In this document: piece by piece, positions 1 through 7,630 of the stretch | Layout of the letters: every line of letters begins with the position of its first letter | How positions within the stretch are numbered: the first letter of the stretch is position 1 | Source: Acetobacteraceae bacterium | GTDB taxonomy: Bacteria > Pseudomonadota > Alphaproteobacteria > Acetobacterales > Acetobacteraceae | NCBI GenBank assembly: GCA_003506895.1 | Contig: DNXO01000026.1 | Coordinates: 91,556 to 112,287, forward strand | Reading direction: 5' to 3' | DNA length: 20,732 nt | Program-made: the position numbers and the translations under genes | The notes under the pieces: model-generated | Told to the model about the DNA's origin: nothing | The model's database searches: none | The model's input: the letters and a program-made list of their open reading frames with translations, nothing else

Positions 1-1336
1 CGGCTTCGCCCGCCGCCACGTCGGTGGAGCGCAGCGCATCCAGCAGCGACGTCTTCCCGTGATCGACGTGACCCATGATGGTCACCACCGGTGCTCGGCT
101 GAACAGATCGTCCTCGACGTCCGCATCGCCTTCCAGGCCGAGTTCGACGTCGGATTCCGAGACGCGGCGCACGCGATGGCCGAATTCCTGCACCACCAGT
201 TCGGCGGTGTCGGCATCCAGTGTCTGCGTGATGGTCGCCATGACACCCATCTTCATCAAGGCCTTGACGACCTCGGGTGTCCGCGCGGCCATACGATTGG
301 CCAGTTCCTGGACCGTGATGGTTTCCGGCAGGATGACGTCGCGCACGACCTTCACCTGATCGGCGCGCAACCGGTCCAGTTCCTGCTGGCGGCGTTCGCG
401 TTCGCGCTGACGGCGAACCGAGGCCAGCGAGCGGACTTTTTCGTCCTCGCCTTCGATCGCGGCCTGCACGTCGATGCGGCCGGCGCGGCGGCGATCGTTG
501 GTGCCACCCTTCGGCGCGGCAACGGGCGGTTTGCGAACCGGAACGCCACCGGGGCCGGCGCGGCGAACCGGGCGACCTTCGTCCTCTTCCTCGGTCCGCC
601 CGGTGCGCAGGCGCAGCGTTTCGGTCGCGGATGCGGGCGTGGCCGGCGTTTGCGGCTTGCCGGGTTGGGCCGGCTGGCCAGGAGCCTTGGCGACAACGGG
701 TTGACCGGCGGCTTGCGGCTGGGCCTGTGGGGCCACCGCGGCGCGCGGAGCTTCCGCGGGTGCGCTTTCTTCCGGTTCGGCCTCAGGGCCACGCGCGGCG
801 GCAGCCGCGGCTGCGGCCGCTTCGGCGGCGCGGCGGGCTTCGGCCTCGATCTTGTCGCGAACCGCCTGCTCCTCGGCGAGGCGTGCCTCTTCTTCGGCGG
901 CCTTGCGGGCTTCGGTTTCGCGGCGACGCGCTTCCTCGGCGGCGGAGAGGATCGAAATCTTCTCCTGCTCACGCCGCTCGGCTTCACGCCGTGCGGAATC
1001 GCGCTTCTGTTCTTCAAGCGCCCGCTGGCGGGCGGCCTGTTCCGTCGCGGTTAGCGCGCGACCAGCCCCGGGGGCGGGACGCGCTGGCGGAACCGGCGCG
1101 CGCGGCGCGGGAATCGCGCCTGCTGGCACAGGCGCCGGCGCACCCGCGGCGGCTGAAGGATTGCGTGCGACGGGCGCGCGCGTCTTGCGCACCTCCACTT
1201 GCACGACCTTCGAACGGCCGTGGCTGAAGCTTTGGCGGACGGAGCCCGCGGCTTCGGTCCGCCCCAATTCCAAACGTCCCGCTGGACGCAGAGAGAGCCT
1301 ACCCTTGCCGCCGTCCTGATCGTTGCTTTCGCTCAT
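1..1336 (-). CDS. infB: Translation initiation factor IF-2, N-terminal part (cut by window edge)
   Basis: IF-2 is the cytoplasmic GTPase that places initiator fMet-tRNA on the 30S subunit and promotes 50S joining. The first 445 residues are visible. An IF2-associated N-terminal segment (about residues 11-50) contains the VRQSFSHGRSK motif typical of alphaproteobacterial IF-2. A long Ala/Pro/Glu/Arg-rich linker with a charged coiled-coil stretch follows (about 95-310). An IF2_N domain (about 340-395) comes next, then the start of the G domain with the G1 P-loop GHVDHGKT at residues 422-429 (Lys428). The remaining G motifs and domains II-IV lie outside the window. The ATG at 1336 was chosen because it starts MSESNDQDGG directly before the conserved segment, 2 bases after the ylxR stop. 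It is the last visible gene of the rimP-nusA-ylxR-infB operon. Identity is secure; only the truncation by the window limits the call. Confidence 0.97.
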   Translation of the reverse strand, partial: MSESNDQDGGKGRLSLRPAGRLELGRTEAAGSVRQSFSHGRSKVVQVEVRKTRAPVARNPSAAAGAPAPVPAGAIPAPRAPVPPARPAPGAGRALTATEQAARQRALEEQKRDSARREAERREQEKISILSAAEEARRRETEARKAAEEEARLAEEQAVRDKIEAEARRAAEAAAAAAAAARGPEAEPEESAPAEAPRAAVAPQAQPQAAGQPVVAKAPGQPAQPGKPQTPATPASATETLRLRTGRTEEEDEGRPVRRAGPGGVPVRKPPVAAPKGGTNDRRRAGRIDVQAAIEGEDEKVRSLASVRRQRERERRQQELDRLRADQVKVVRDVILPETITVQELANRMAARTPEVVKALMKMGVMATITQTLDADTAELVVQEFGHRVRRVSESDVELGLEGDADVEDDLFSRAPVVTIMGHVDHGKTSLLDALRSTDVAAGEA

Positions 1337-1338
1337 GT

Positions 1339-2136
1339 TTATTCGTTAGCACCCGCTACATCGTTCAACGGACCGGTTTCCCGTCCCGTGGCCCTTTCGG
1401 ACCCCATGGCCCTTGCGGACCCGTTCTTCAATCCGGCCAGCCTGCCCGCTTCCACGACGAGCGACTCTGCCAATTTGCCCGGCGCGATCGCGACGTGCAC
1501 TACATAGTCCCGACCGAACACGCGTCCCAGGGCTTCGCCCGGGAGTGGATCGATAATCGTCAGGTCCGGCCCAAAGCCGGACAGGAACCTCTCACGCTCC
1601 GCCTCGCTACCGTCCGAGGCTTGCACGACCAGCTTGTAACGGCCGGTCCTTAATGCCTCGCGCGCCTTTTCGTAACCCGCCACGGCCTGCCCGGCGCGTC
1701 GGGCTAAGCCAAGACATTCGCTGATCCTGCGGACCAGCGCCGTTTCAAGCAGGACAAAAAGATCGGATGGCACCGTAACGGGGCCGCGCGCCGCCCTGGC
1801 AAATGCGCGTATGAGGTGGCGATTGCTGCCGTCGCCCGGCTTATCCTTTTGCCGCCCGTCTTCATGGGCGGTTCCAGAGTGTAGCACATCCCTGGAAGCG
1901 CTCAACCAGATTCCCCGGCCGGGCAGCCTTGCAGCCAGGTCTGGGACGATCTGCCTGTCAGGGCCGACGACGAAGCGGATCATCCGCTCCTTCGGCAGCC
2001 GCTCGCGCGTGATGATACAGCGGCGAAGCGGACCCGATTCCGGCTCCAGTTCGTCGTCGGACGCGTCCTCGATGACTGCCGGGTCGGTCTCAGTCGTGAC
2101 CGGCCTCCTGCGTCGCTTCTTGTTCTTCTTCGCCAT
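1339..2136 (-). CDS. ylxR: YlxR (DUF448) RNA-binding protein fused to an L7Ae-like domain
   Basis: This is a 265-residue predicted RNA-binding protein. A Lys/Arg-rich start (KKNKKRRRR) and an acidic spacer precede a YlxR/DUF448 domain (about residues 38-120), recognisable by RRCIITRE, IRFV and the LPGRGIWLSA signature. A second domain (about 125-235) has the LGLARRAGQAVAGYEK pattern of L7Ae-like proteins. This two-domain form is common in alphaproteobacteria, whereas Gram-positive bacteria carry the two parts as separate genes. YlxR has been linked to RNase P modulation in Firmicutes; whether that holds here is unknown. I prefer the ATG at 2136, which overlaps the nusA 3' end by 47 bases. A GTG at 2151 would add five residues. 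Neither has a strong Shine-Dalgarno, so translational coupling to nusA is likely. Confidence 0.92.
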   Translation of the reverse strand: MAKKNKKRRRRPVTTETDPAVIEDASDDELEPESGPLRRCIITRERLPKERMIRFVVGPDRQIVPDLAARLPGRGIWLSASRDVLHSGTAHEDGRQKDKPGDGSNRHLIRAFARAARGPVTVPSDLFVLLETALVRRISECLGLARRAGQAVAGYEKAREALRTGRYKLVVQASDGSEAERERFLSGFGPDLTIIDPLPGEALGRVFGRDYVVHVAIAPGKLAESLVVEAGRLAGLKNGSARAMGSERATGRETGPLNDVAGANE

Positions 2137-3628
2137 CGAACCAATGGGCACGGGCCGCCATGATCACTTCGTTGGCGGTGGTCTCGTCCATGTTGTCGCC
2201 GCCGACGATTTCCGTCAGTTCGTCGGACGCCAGGTCACCCAGGTCGTCCAGCGTCTTCACACCCTTCTCTCCCAACGCCACCAGCATCGGCGGGGTCAGC
2301 ACCTCGATCGAGGCGACCTCATCGGTGACGCCCAGCGTGACGCGCTTGTCGTTCAGCTCGTTGTCGCGCTGCGTCAGGAAGCCCTCGGCGCGGCGAACCA
2401 GTTCCTCGGCGACGCTCTCGTCAAAGCCTTCGATCGCGGCGACTTCCTCGATCGGGGTGAAGGCAAGTTCTTCCACCGTGGTGAAGCCCTCGGTCACCAG
2501 AAGGCCGGCGATCATATCGTCAACGTCCAGCGCTTCGACGAACAGGCCCGACCGGCGGCGGAACTCTTCCTGGCGGCGCTCGCTTTCCTCGGCCTCGGTC
2601 AGGATGTCGATATCCCAACGGGTCAGTTGCGAGGCAAGACGCACGTTCTGGCCACGGCGGCCGATGGCGAGGCTAAGCTGTTCGTCCGGCACAACCACTT
2701 CCACGCGGCCGGCTTCTTCGTCCAGCACCACCTTGGTCACTTCGGCCGGGGCAAGCGCGTTGACCACGAAGGTCGCGGCCTGGCTGCTCCAGGGGATGAT
2801 GTCGATCTTCTCGCCTTGCAGTTCTTGCACGACGGCCTGGACACGCGAACCGCGCATACCGACGCACGCGCCTACCGGGTCGATCGAGCTGTCACGGCTG
2901 ATCACCGCCATCTTCGCTCGGCTGCCCGGGTCACGGGACACGGCCTTGATCTCGATGATACCGTCATAGATTTCCGGCACTTCCTGGGCGAACAATTTGG
3001 CCAGGAACCCCGGATGGGTGCGGGAAAGGAAGATTTGGGGGCCGCGCGGTTCTTCCCGCACGTCATAAATATAGGCGCGGACGCGGTCACCGTTGCGGAA
3101 ACTCTCGCGGGCGATCAGTTCGTCGCGGCGCAGCAGGGCTTCGGCCTTGCCGAGTTCGACCATCAGGTTGCCGTACTCGGTGCGCTTGACGACGCCATTG
3201 ATGATCTCGCCCACGCGATCCTTGAACTCGTCGTATTGGCGCTTGCGTTCGTATTCGCGCACCCGTTGGACGATCACCTGTTTGGCGGTCTGCGCGGCGA
3301 TGCGGCCGAAGTCGATCGGCGGCAACGGATCGACGACGAATTCGCCAACCGACTTGTCGGGGAAAATCTTCGCTGCGTCGGCCGCGCTCATCTGGGTTTC
3401 TTCGTTCTCGACCGTCGCGACGATTTCCGTCCAGCGGGAGAGGCGAACATCGCCGGTCTTGCGGTCGATGGTGGCACGGATGTCTTTTTCATGCCCGTAC
3501 TTGGCGCGTCCGGCCTTCTGGATGGCCTGCTCCATCGCCTCCAGCACTTCTTCGCGGTCGATGTTCTTTTCGCGCGCGACGGCATCGGCAACCAGCAGCA
3601 GTTCGGGGCGGGCAATAGCGGTGTCCAT
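2090..3628 (-). CDS. nusA: Transcription termination/antitermination factor NusA
   Basis: NusA binds RNA polymerase and nascent RNA, affecting pausing, intrinsic and Rho-dependent termination, and rRNA antitermination. The protein has 512 residues, a usual length for proteobacterial NusA. The N-terminal RNAP-binding domain covers about 1-125 and an S1 domain about 137-202. KH1 contains GACVGMRGSRVQAV around 253-266, and KH2 contains AIGRRGQNVRLA at 321-332. Two acidic C-terminal helix-hairpin-helix repeats follow (about 360-420 and 440-500). The ATG at 3628 has an AGAGG five bases upstream. The gene begins 20 bases after the rimP stop, and its 3' end overlaps ylxR, so the block should be one transcript. 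Confidence 0.97.
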   Translation of the reverse strand: MDTAIARPELLLVADAVAREKNIDREEVLEAMEQAIQKAGRAKYGHEKDIRATIDRKTGDVRLSRWTEIVATVENEETQMSAADAAKIFPDKSVGEFVVDPLPPIDFGRIAAQTAKQVIVQRVREYERKRQYDEFKDRVGEIINGVVKRTEYGNLMVELGKAEALLRRDELIARESFRNGDRVRAYIYDVREEPRGPQIFLSRTHPGFLAKLFAQEVPEIYDGIIEIKAVSRDPGSRAKMAVISRDSSIDPVGACVGMRGSRVQAVVQELQGEKIDIIPWSSQAATFVVNALAPAEVTKVVLDEEAGRVEVVVPDEQLSLAIGRRGQNVRLASQLTRWDIDILTEAEESERRQEEFRRRSGLFVEALDVDDMIAGLLVTEGFTTVEELAFTPIEEVAAIEGFDESVAEELVRRAEGFLTQRDNELNDKRVTLGVTDEVASIEVLTPPMLVALGEKGVKTLDDLGDLASDELTEIVGGDNMDETTANEVIMAARAHWFDGEEEQEATQEAGHD

Positions 3629-3648
3629 GGCGACCTCTGTCAGTACGT

Positions 3649-4170
3649 TCAGTTGGCCAGCGGCTTGGCGGCGGTGGCTTCGATTAAGGCGTCCGTTAAC
3701 ACAAGTTTCGCCCGCCGAATGTCCGGATGGCGAATCACGACTTCCACACCAGTATCCAGGCGGACCCGGGCGGCCTCTTCATCGGCCCCGAGCACAACGC
3801 CGACGAACCGCTTGCGGCCGTTCTGGGGGAAGAAAGTCTCAACGCGGGCCTGATGGCCGGCGAAGCGGTTCCAGTCCTTCACCCGCGTCAGCGGACGGTC
3901 GATACCGGCGGAACTGACCTCCAGCGTCCAGGCGCCAGGGATGGGATCATCCACGTCGATCGCGGCGCTGACGTCGTGACTGATCTGGGTGCAATCCTCG
4001 ACGGTGATCTGCGAGCCATCGGCTCGGTCCGCCATGATCTGCACCGTCGGGCGTTCGCGGCCCAGCACGGCCACACGGACCAGTTCGAATCCCATCAGTT
4101 CCAGCCGCGGTGCGATGATCGCGGCCAGCTTGCCTTCAAGGGTGGTCGATGTTGGTTCGTTTCCGTCCAA
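3649..4170 (-). CDS. rimP: Ribosome maturation factor RimP
   Basis: RimP is a cytoplasmic 30S assembly factor. An N-terminal alpha/beta domain carries the LMGFELVRV and DGSQITVEDC...S.DVSAAIDVDDPIPGAWTLEVSSAGIDRPL pattern. A C-terminal SH3-like domain follows (FAGHQARVETF...VGVVLGADEE). I place the start at TTG 4170, giving 173 residues (translated L/M-D-G-N-E-P...), with a weak GGGCGA upstream. The frame stays open to a GTG at 4242, but that start would put a terminator-like hairpin (4193-4216) inside the coding region and sit at the predicted transcription start. No ATG lies in frame before the conserved domain, so the start is uncertain although the gene is not. It is the first gene of the nusA-infB operon, 20 bases ahead of nusA. 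Confidence 0.93.
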   Translation of the reverse strand: MDGNEPTSTTLEGKLAAIIAPRLELMGFELVRVAVLGRERPTVQIMADRADGSQITVEDCTQISHDVSAAIDVDDPIPGAWTLEVSSAGIDRPLTRVKDWNRFAGHQARVETFFPQNGRKRFVGVVLGADEEAARVRLDTGVEVVIRHPDIRRAKLVLTDALIEATAAKPLAN

Positions 4171-4182
4171 ATTGGGTCGCCC

Positions 4183-4216
4183 AAAACAAAAAGAGGCGGC
4201 CCGCGAAGGCCACCTC
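4183..4216 (-). terminator. Terminator-like hairpin in the rimP leader (candidate attenuator)
   Basis: On the minus strand GAGGTGGCC (4216-4208), loop TTCGCG, and GGCCGCCTC (4201-4193) form a 9-bp stem with one G:U pair. It is followed immediately by TTTTTGTTTT (4192-4183). This has the form of an intrinsic terminator, yet it lies between the candidate promoter (4246-4274) and rimP, reading in the same direction. A premature terminator is therefore the natural reading. Leader attenuators ahead of rimP are known in enterobacteria (rimP-leader), but I cannot show homology. Confidence 0.65.
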
Positions 4217-4245
4217 CGTACAACAGCGGAGAATGATTTCACCGT

Positions 4246-4274
4246 GAAATAGCGCGCCGGGTGGCCGAGTGCAA
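4246..4274 (-). promoter_or_regulatory. Candidate sigma70-type promoter of the rimP-nusA-infB operon
   Basis: On the minus strand TTGCAC (4274-4269) and TATTTC (4251-4246) are separated by 17 bases. Transcription would start near 4239, giving a leader of about 70 bases that includes the terminator-like hairpin before the TTG start of rimP. The match is good at -35 and moderate at -10. No experimental support is available. Confidence 0.4.
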
Positions 4275-4300
4275 GGCTTTATCACTTATTAACCTTTTTC

Positions 4301-5443
4301 ATGGATGCTGGCCGCATGCAGCGGCTGGATTCCCTTGATGGCGTGCGCGGTTTGTTGGCGGTCTATGTGCTGCTGGGGCACATGGCGCCGTTCGCGCCGC
4401 TGCCCCAGTGGTTACAGGACGTGGCGTCCCACGGCGGCGCGGCGGTCGATCTGTTTTTCGCGCTGAGCGGCCTCGTGATCACCCAGTCGCTGCTGCGCGC
4501 CGGCGGCAGGACCGCTCCCTTCCTGATCGCTCGGGCGGCGCGGATCTTTCCCGTTTTTCTGGTGGCATTCGCGGTGGCCGTGGCGGTGGCGCCGTTGTCC
4601 TGCGGCTTCGAGTTCATGCCCTGGATCACCGCCACAAGTCCGGTTCGGGAGATTTGCGTCTCGACGTGGCCGCGAGCATGGCTGCCCGAAATCGTGGCGC
4701 ATCTGACCATGACCCACGGGCTGATTCCGGATGCGGTGCTGCCAGACGTTTGGGTCAGCTTTCTGGGCGCCGCATGGAGTCTGTCCGCCGAATGGCAGTT
4801 TTATCTGGTCGCGCTGCTGGCGGCGCGACAACGGGGAAGACTGTGCTGGATTTTGATGGGTCTGGCAGTGGCGGGGACCGCCTGGCGGTTGGCGGGACCG
4901 GAGGCATGGCAGTTCAGCCGGGCGTTCTTGCCGAACAAGGGACATTTTTTCGCGCTGGGTGTGGCGAGCCTGGCGGTGGTCCGGCTGGAGAACGGAGCCT
5001 GGCAGCGGTATGGACTGGTATTCGCCGCGACGGTGGGCATCTGCGCCACGCAAGGAACATTCGGGAAAATGGTGCCGCCGTTGGTGTGGACAGTCTTTCT
5101 CGCCGTTCAGGTCGCGCCCGGCGCCGCGGCGCCAAGGGCGGTTGTAGCGGTGTTGCGGAGCGCGGTGGCGCGATACCTGGGGTCGATTTCCTACTGCCTG
5201 TATCTGGTGAACGAGCCGATCCACAAGATTGCCGCGCCGGCCCTGGGATGGCTGGCAGGCGGCAACGGCTGGTTGTTTACGGTGCTGTGGATTCCGGTGG
5301 CGACGGGTGTGCCGGTCGCGGCGGCCGTCTGGTTGCATGTTTACCTGGAGGCGCCCGCTATCCGGTGGGGACGCGAGGTCGCGCGACGGTTCTCGGCGAA
5401 AGGAGGTGTGGCGATTGTGCAGGGGCGCGGGCGGGGCGTATAA
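4301..5443 (+). CDS. Acyltransferase 3 family integral membrane protein
   Basis: The 380-residue polytopic membrane protein belongs to the acyltransferase-3 (OafA/YrhL-like) family, whose members transfer acyl groups, often O-acetyl, to sugars or other exported molecules. The N-terminal family motif is present as LDGVRGLLAVYVLLGHM, with the presumed catalytic His27. DLFFALSGLVIT (about 50-61), the basic RAARIFPVF segment (78-86) and WSLSAEWQFY (159-168) are also typical. Around ten hydrophobic segments extend to about residue 350. The acyl donor and acceptor cannot be told from sequence. The ATG at 4301 lacks a clear Shine-Dalgarno; an in-frame ATG at 4316 is an alternative. It is divergent from rimP and is followed after 8 bases by the rRNA methyltransferase gene. 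No polysaccharide genes lie nearby to indicate a substrate. Confidence 0.88.
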   Translation: MDAGRMQRLDSLDGVRGLLAVYVLLGHMAPFAPLPQWLQDVASHGGAAVDLFFALSGLVITQSLLRAGGRTAPFLIARAARIFPVFLVAFAVAVAVAPLSCGFEFMPWITATSPVREICVSTWPRAWLPEIVAHLTMTHGLIPDAVLPDVWVSFLGAAWSLSAEWQFYLVALLAARQRGRLCWILMGLAVAGTAWRLAGPEAWQFSRAFLPNKGHFFALGVASLAVVRLENGAWQRYGLVFAATVGICATQGTFGKMVPPLVWTVFLAVQVAPGAAAPRAVVAVLRSAVARYLGSISYCLYLVNEPIHKIAAPALGWLAGGNGWLFTVLWIPVATGVPVAAAVWLHVYLEAPAIRWGREVARRFSAKGGVAIVQGRGRGV

Positions 5444-5451
5444 GGATGGTA

Positions 5452-6555
5452 ATGAAACCTCCCCATGGTAACCGCCCCGGCGGCTCTTCTCGTCCTCCGT
5501 CCGATCGAGGTCCGTATCGCGGACCTGGCGGGCAATCCGCTCGTCCGCCAGGTCAAGGGCCAAGGGGGGAAGCGCGCGGCGGTCACGGCGGCGGGCCGGG
5601 TGGTGCGCGTGACGGTCAGAAGCCGCGTCATGATGGACCCCGCTATGATGGACCACGTCCGGGTGGAAAGCCGAGCGCGCCGCGTGGCGAGTTCCAGGCC
5701 CGCGCGCCCCGCGAGGAGTTCAAGCCTCGGCCGCCCCGTGACGACTCTGCGCCGCGTCCACAGCGCGACGCGGCGCCTCAGCGCCTGTCCGCTCCGCCGC
5801 AGCGGCAACGCGAGCATGACGGTGGCCGCCATACGCCGGACGCACCCAAGGGCACCGTCTGGTTGTATGGGCACCATGCCGTCGCGGCCGCGCTGGCAAA
5901 TCCAGCGCGCCGGTTGCGGCGTCTGTTGCTGACCGAGGAAGCCGAGGCTGCCATCAGCAAGCATCTGCCGCCACCCTGGGCGGTCACCCCGGAAAAGGTT
6001 GATCGGGGACGGTTGGACCACCTCTTGGGCCGCGACGTCGTCCATCAGGGCGCCGCACTGTTGGCCGACCCGCTGGCACCGCCCAGCTTGCAGTCGGTGT
6101 TGGAGAAAGAGGGCGTTATCATCGTGCTGGATCAGGTGACCGATCCGCGCAACGTGGGGGCAATCATGCGTTCGGCGGCGGCGTTCGGTGCCGCGGCGGT
6201 GATCACGCAGGACCGCAACGCACCCGAGGAGACCGGGGGCCTGGCGAAGGCTGCGTCCGGGGCGCTGGAAAAGATGCCGCTGCTGAGGGCGGTCAACATT
6301 GCCCGCACTATCATCGCGCTGAAAGCGGCGAACGTCTGGTGCATCGGGCTGGACGCAGGCGGCAAGCCGCTGTCCGGTCCGGCCTTCGCGGATCGGCGCG
6401 TGGCGCTGGTGCTGGGCGCCGAAGGCGAAGGCTTGCGCCGGCTGACGCGCGAAACCTGCGATGAGATCGCCGGGCTGACGATCAAGGGTGCGGTCGAGAG
6501 CCTGAACGTCTCCGCTGCCGCGTCCGTCGCACTGTATGAACTTTCGAAGCGCTGA
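5452..6555 (+). CDS. rlmB: TrmH/RlmB-family (SpoU) 2'-O-ribose RNA methyltransferase with long disordered N-terminus
   Basis: This SPOUT-class enzyme should use SAM to methylate a ribose 2'-OH, most likely 23S rRNA G2251 by similarity to RlmB. Counting from ATG 5452 there are 367 residues. The TrmH substrate-binding domain starts at about 135 (GTVWLYGHHAVAAALANPARR). The knotted catalytic domain carries motif 1 LDQVTDPRNVGAIMRSAAAF (226-245), motif 2 LVLGAEGEGL (319-328) and motif 3 ESLNVSAAASVALYE (349-363). Residues 1-134 are Gly/Pro/Arg-rich with RPP, RGG-like and DGPR repeats and are probably disordered. AAGG six bases ahead favours ATG 5452; ATG 5446 would add two residues. The acyltransferase stop is 8 bases upstream, and the next gene's ATG overlaps this stop by one base. 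Exact rRNA target is inferred. Confidence 0.9.
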   Translation: MKPPHGNRPGGSSRPPSDRGPYRGPGGQSARPPGQGPRGEARGGHGGGPGGARDGQKPRHDGPRYDGPRPGGKPSAPRGEFQARAPREEFKPRPPRDDSAPRPQRDAAPQRLSAPPQRQREHDGGRHTPDAPKGTVWLYGHHAVAAALANPARRLRRLLLTEEAEAAISKHLPPPWAVTPEKVDRGRLDHLLGRDVVHQGAALLADPLAPPSLQSVLEKEGVIIVLDQVTDPRNVGAIMRSAAAFGAAAVITQDRNAPEETGGLAKAASGALEKMPLLRAVNIARTIIALKAANVWCIGLDAGGKPLSGPAFADRRVALVLGAEGEGLRRLTRETCDEIAGLTIKGAVESLNVSAAASVALYELSKR

Positions 6556-7337
6556 TGGTGTTCGATCCCGGTCCAGCCGCTGCGGCCCTTCGCCAGATCA
6601 GGCGGGATCGGGTTTTGGTCGCGCCTCTGCCGGCGGGGATCGCGCCGGCAACCGAAGCAGAAGGGGCCGCGGTGCAGGCGGCGCTCGCTGGGAGCGTGGG
6701 GGCGATGCCTCCGGTCGGCTTCAAGATCGGCGCGACCGGCAAGCGGATGCAGGTGTATCTGGGTGTCGATACGCCGATTGCCGGGTTCATGCGGGCCGAA
6801 GATGTTCATCATGGCCATGCGGAACTGCGGTTCGCCGATTTCATCAAGCCCGGCGTCGAGTGTGAGGTCGCGGTGCGGTTGGCACGGGATCTGCCGCCAG
6901 GGCCGTGTTCGCTGGCGCAGGCCACGGCGGCCGTCGGCGAATTCTTCGCCGGGGTTGAGATCGTCGAAAACCGGTATGGCGATCTGAAGGAGCTCGGAAC
7001 ACCGACGCTGCTGGCGGACCAGATGTATCACTGCGCGGCGGTGATCGGCGACGGTCACAGCATCGATTGGCGCGGACTTGATATCGGCGCGCTACGCGGA
7101 CGGATCAGCCTGGATGACGGGACCGCCGATGAGGGGGTGACGACAGACCTTCTGGGCCACCCGCTGAACGGACTGGCATGGCTGGCTGGGTCCGCCGAAG
7201 TGGCGGCGTTTGGTGGCTTGAAGGCCGGCCAAGTGGTGATGCTGGGCAGTGTCACGCCGCCCGTTTGGCTGACTGGCCCGGCGACGGTGACGGTCAGCTT
7301 CCCGCCGCTGCCGACGGTCACCGTGCGGCTGCGGTAG
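6555..7337 (+). CDS. 2-keto-4-pentenoate hydratase-like protein (MhpD/FAH superfamily)
   Basis: The 260-residue cytoplasmic protein is in the fumarylacetoacetase-fold group of 2-hydroxypenta-2,4-dienoate hydratases (MhpD, XylJ) and 4-oxalocrotonate decarboxylases. These use a divalent metal to hydrate or decarboxylate ring-cleavage products. Visible family marks are GFKIGATG (55-62), PIAGFM (74-79), VECEVAVRLARDLPP (101-115) and EIVENRYGD (135-143). Glu102, Glu104 and Glu135 match the spacing of the metal ligands, and Lys57 that of the active-site Lys. The substrate is unknown because no ring-cleavage genes are nearby. ATG 6555 overlaps the methyltransferase TGA (TGATG), so the two are translationally coupled. 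Confidence 0.85.
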   Translation: MVFDPGPAAAALRQIRRDRVLVAPLPAGIAPATEAEGAAVQAALAGSVGAMPPVGFKIGATGKRMQVYLGVDTPIAGFMRAEDVHHGHAELRFADFIKPGVECEVAVRLARDLPPGPCSLAQATAAVGEFFAGVEIVENRYGDLKELGTPTLLADQMYHCAAVIGDGHSIDWRGLDIGALRGRISLDDGTADEGVTTDLLGHPLNGLAWLAGSAEVAAFGGLKAGQVVMLGSVTPPVWLTGPATVTVSFPPLPTVTVRLR

Positions 7338-7371
7338 TGTAGATCAGGGGTATCGAGTTGTATTTCGCGGG

Positions 7372-7545
7372 TTAGATCGGCGGCAGGTGACGATGCTCGC
7401 TTGCCATCATCGAGGTCAGCGCGATGCTCAGGCGGTGCCAGAGGTTCCGCAGCATATCAGCGACTTCGCGGGCGATCAGGCGGTTGCCTTCGACGGTGAG
7501 TTCCATCGCCTCGGCGCTGGCGGCCCAAAAATCCGGCTCTTGCAT
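7372..7545 (-). CDS. Small protein of unknown function (57 residues)
   Basis: I do not recognise this family. The 57-residue protein begins MQEPDFWAASAEAMEL and has a largely helical, amphipathic pattern through RLIAREVADMLRNLWHRLSI, ending in HRHLPPI. It has no signal peptide, Cys pair or convincing membrane segment. The ATG at 7545 is supported by AAGGA on the minus strand about ten bases upstream. An upstream in-frame ATG at 7587 would lie next to the predicted transcription start. A candidate promoter (TTGAAA-17-TATGTT) and a palindrome over its -10 box lie just upstream, arguing for a real, regulated gene. It stands alone, convergent with the MhpD-like gene. Confidence 0.6.
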   Translation of the reverse strand: MQEPDFWAASAEAMELTVEGNRLIAREVADMLRNLWHRLSIALTSMMASEHRHLPPI

Positions 7546-7590
7546 AGTGGCATTCCTTTCGATGTGGATCGGAAAGGACGCCTCCACCCC

Positions 7591-7605
7591 TGTTGCAGCG
7601 CAACA
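7591..7605. promoter_or_regulatory. Operator-like palindrome over the -10 box of the 57-residue gene
   Basis: TGTTGC-AGC-GCAACA is a perfect 6-bp inverted repeat with a 3-base centre. It overlaps the candidate -10 element (7602-7607) and the predicted start, the usual place for a repressor site. The TGC-N3-GCA core recalls motifs described for the polyhydroxyalkanoate regulator PhaR in some alphaproteobacteria; that link is from memory and weak. Confidence 0.4.
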
Positions 7606-7630
7606 TAGGACAGTACCACAGCCATTTCAA
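7602..7630 (-). promoter_or_regulatory. Candidate sigma70-type promoter of the 57-residue gene
   Basis: The minus strand has TTGAAA (7630-7625), a 17-base spacer and TATGTT (7607-7602), close to consensus. The predicted start is near 7595, leaving a leader of about 50 bases that carries an AAGGA Shine-Dalgarno before ATG 7545. Confidence 0.5.

Noticed and set aside
59..1054. Plus-strand open frame opposite infB
   Set aside because: It is antisense to the conserved IF-2 sequence and has no domain of its own.
1811..3853. Long open frame on the plus strand antisense to nusA and ylxR
   Set aside because: It mirrors the codon structure of two certain genes, its translation has no recognisable domain, and such frames are expected in GC-rich DNA.
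4171..4242. GTG 4242 as rimP start
   Set aside because: It lies at the predicted transcription start and would force the terminator-like hairpin into the coding sequence; kept only as an alternative.
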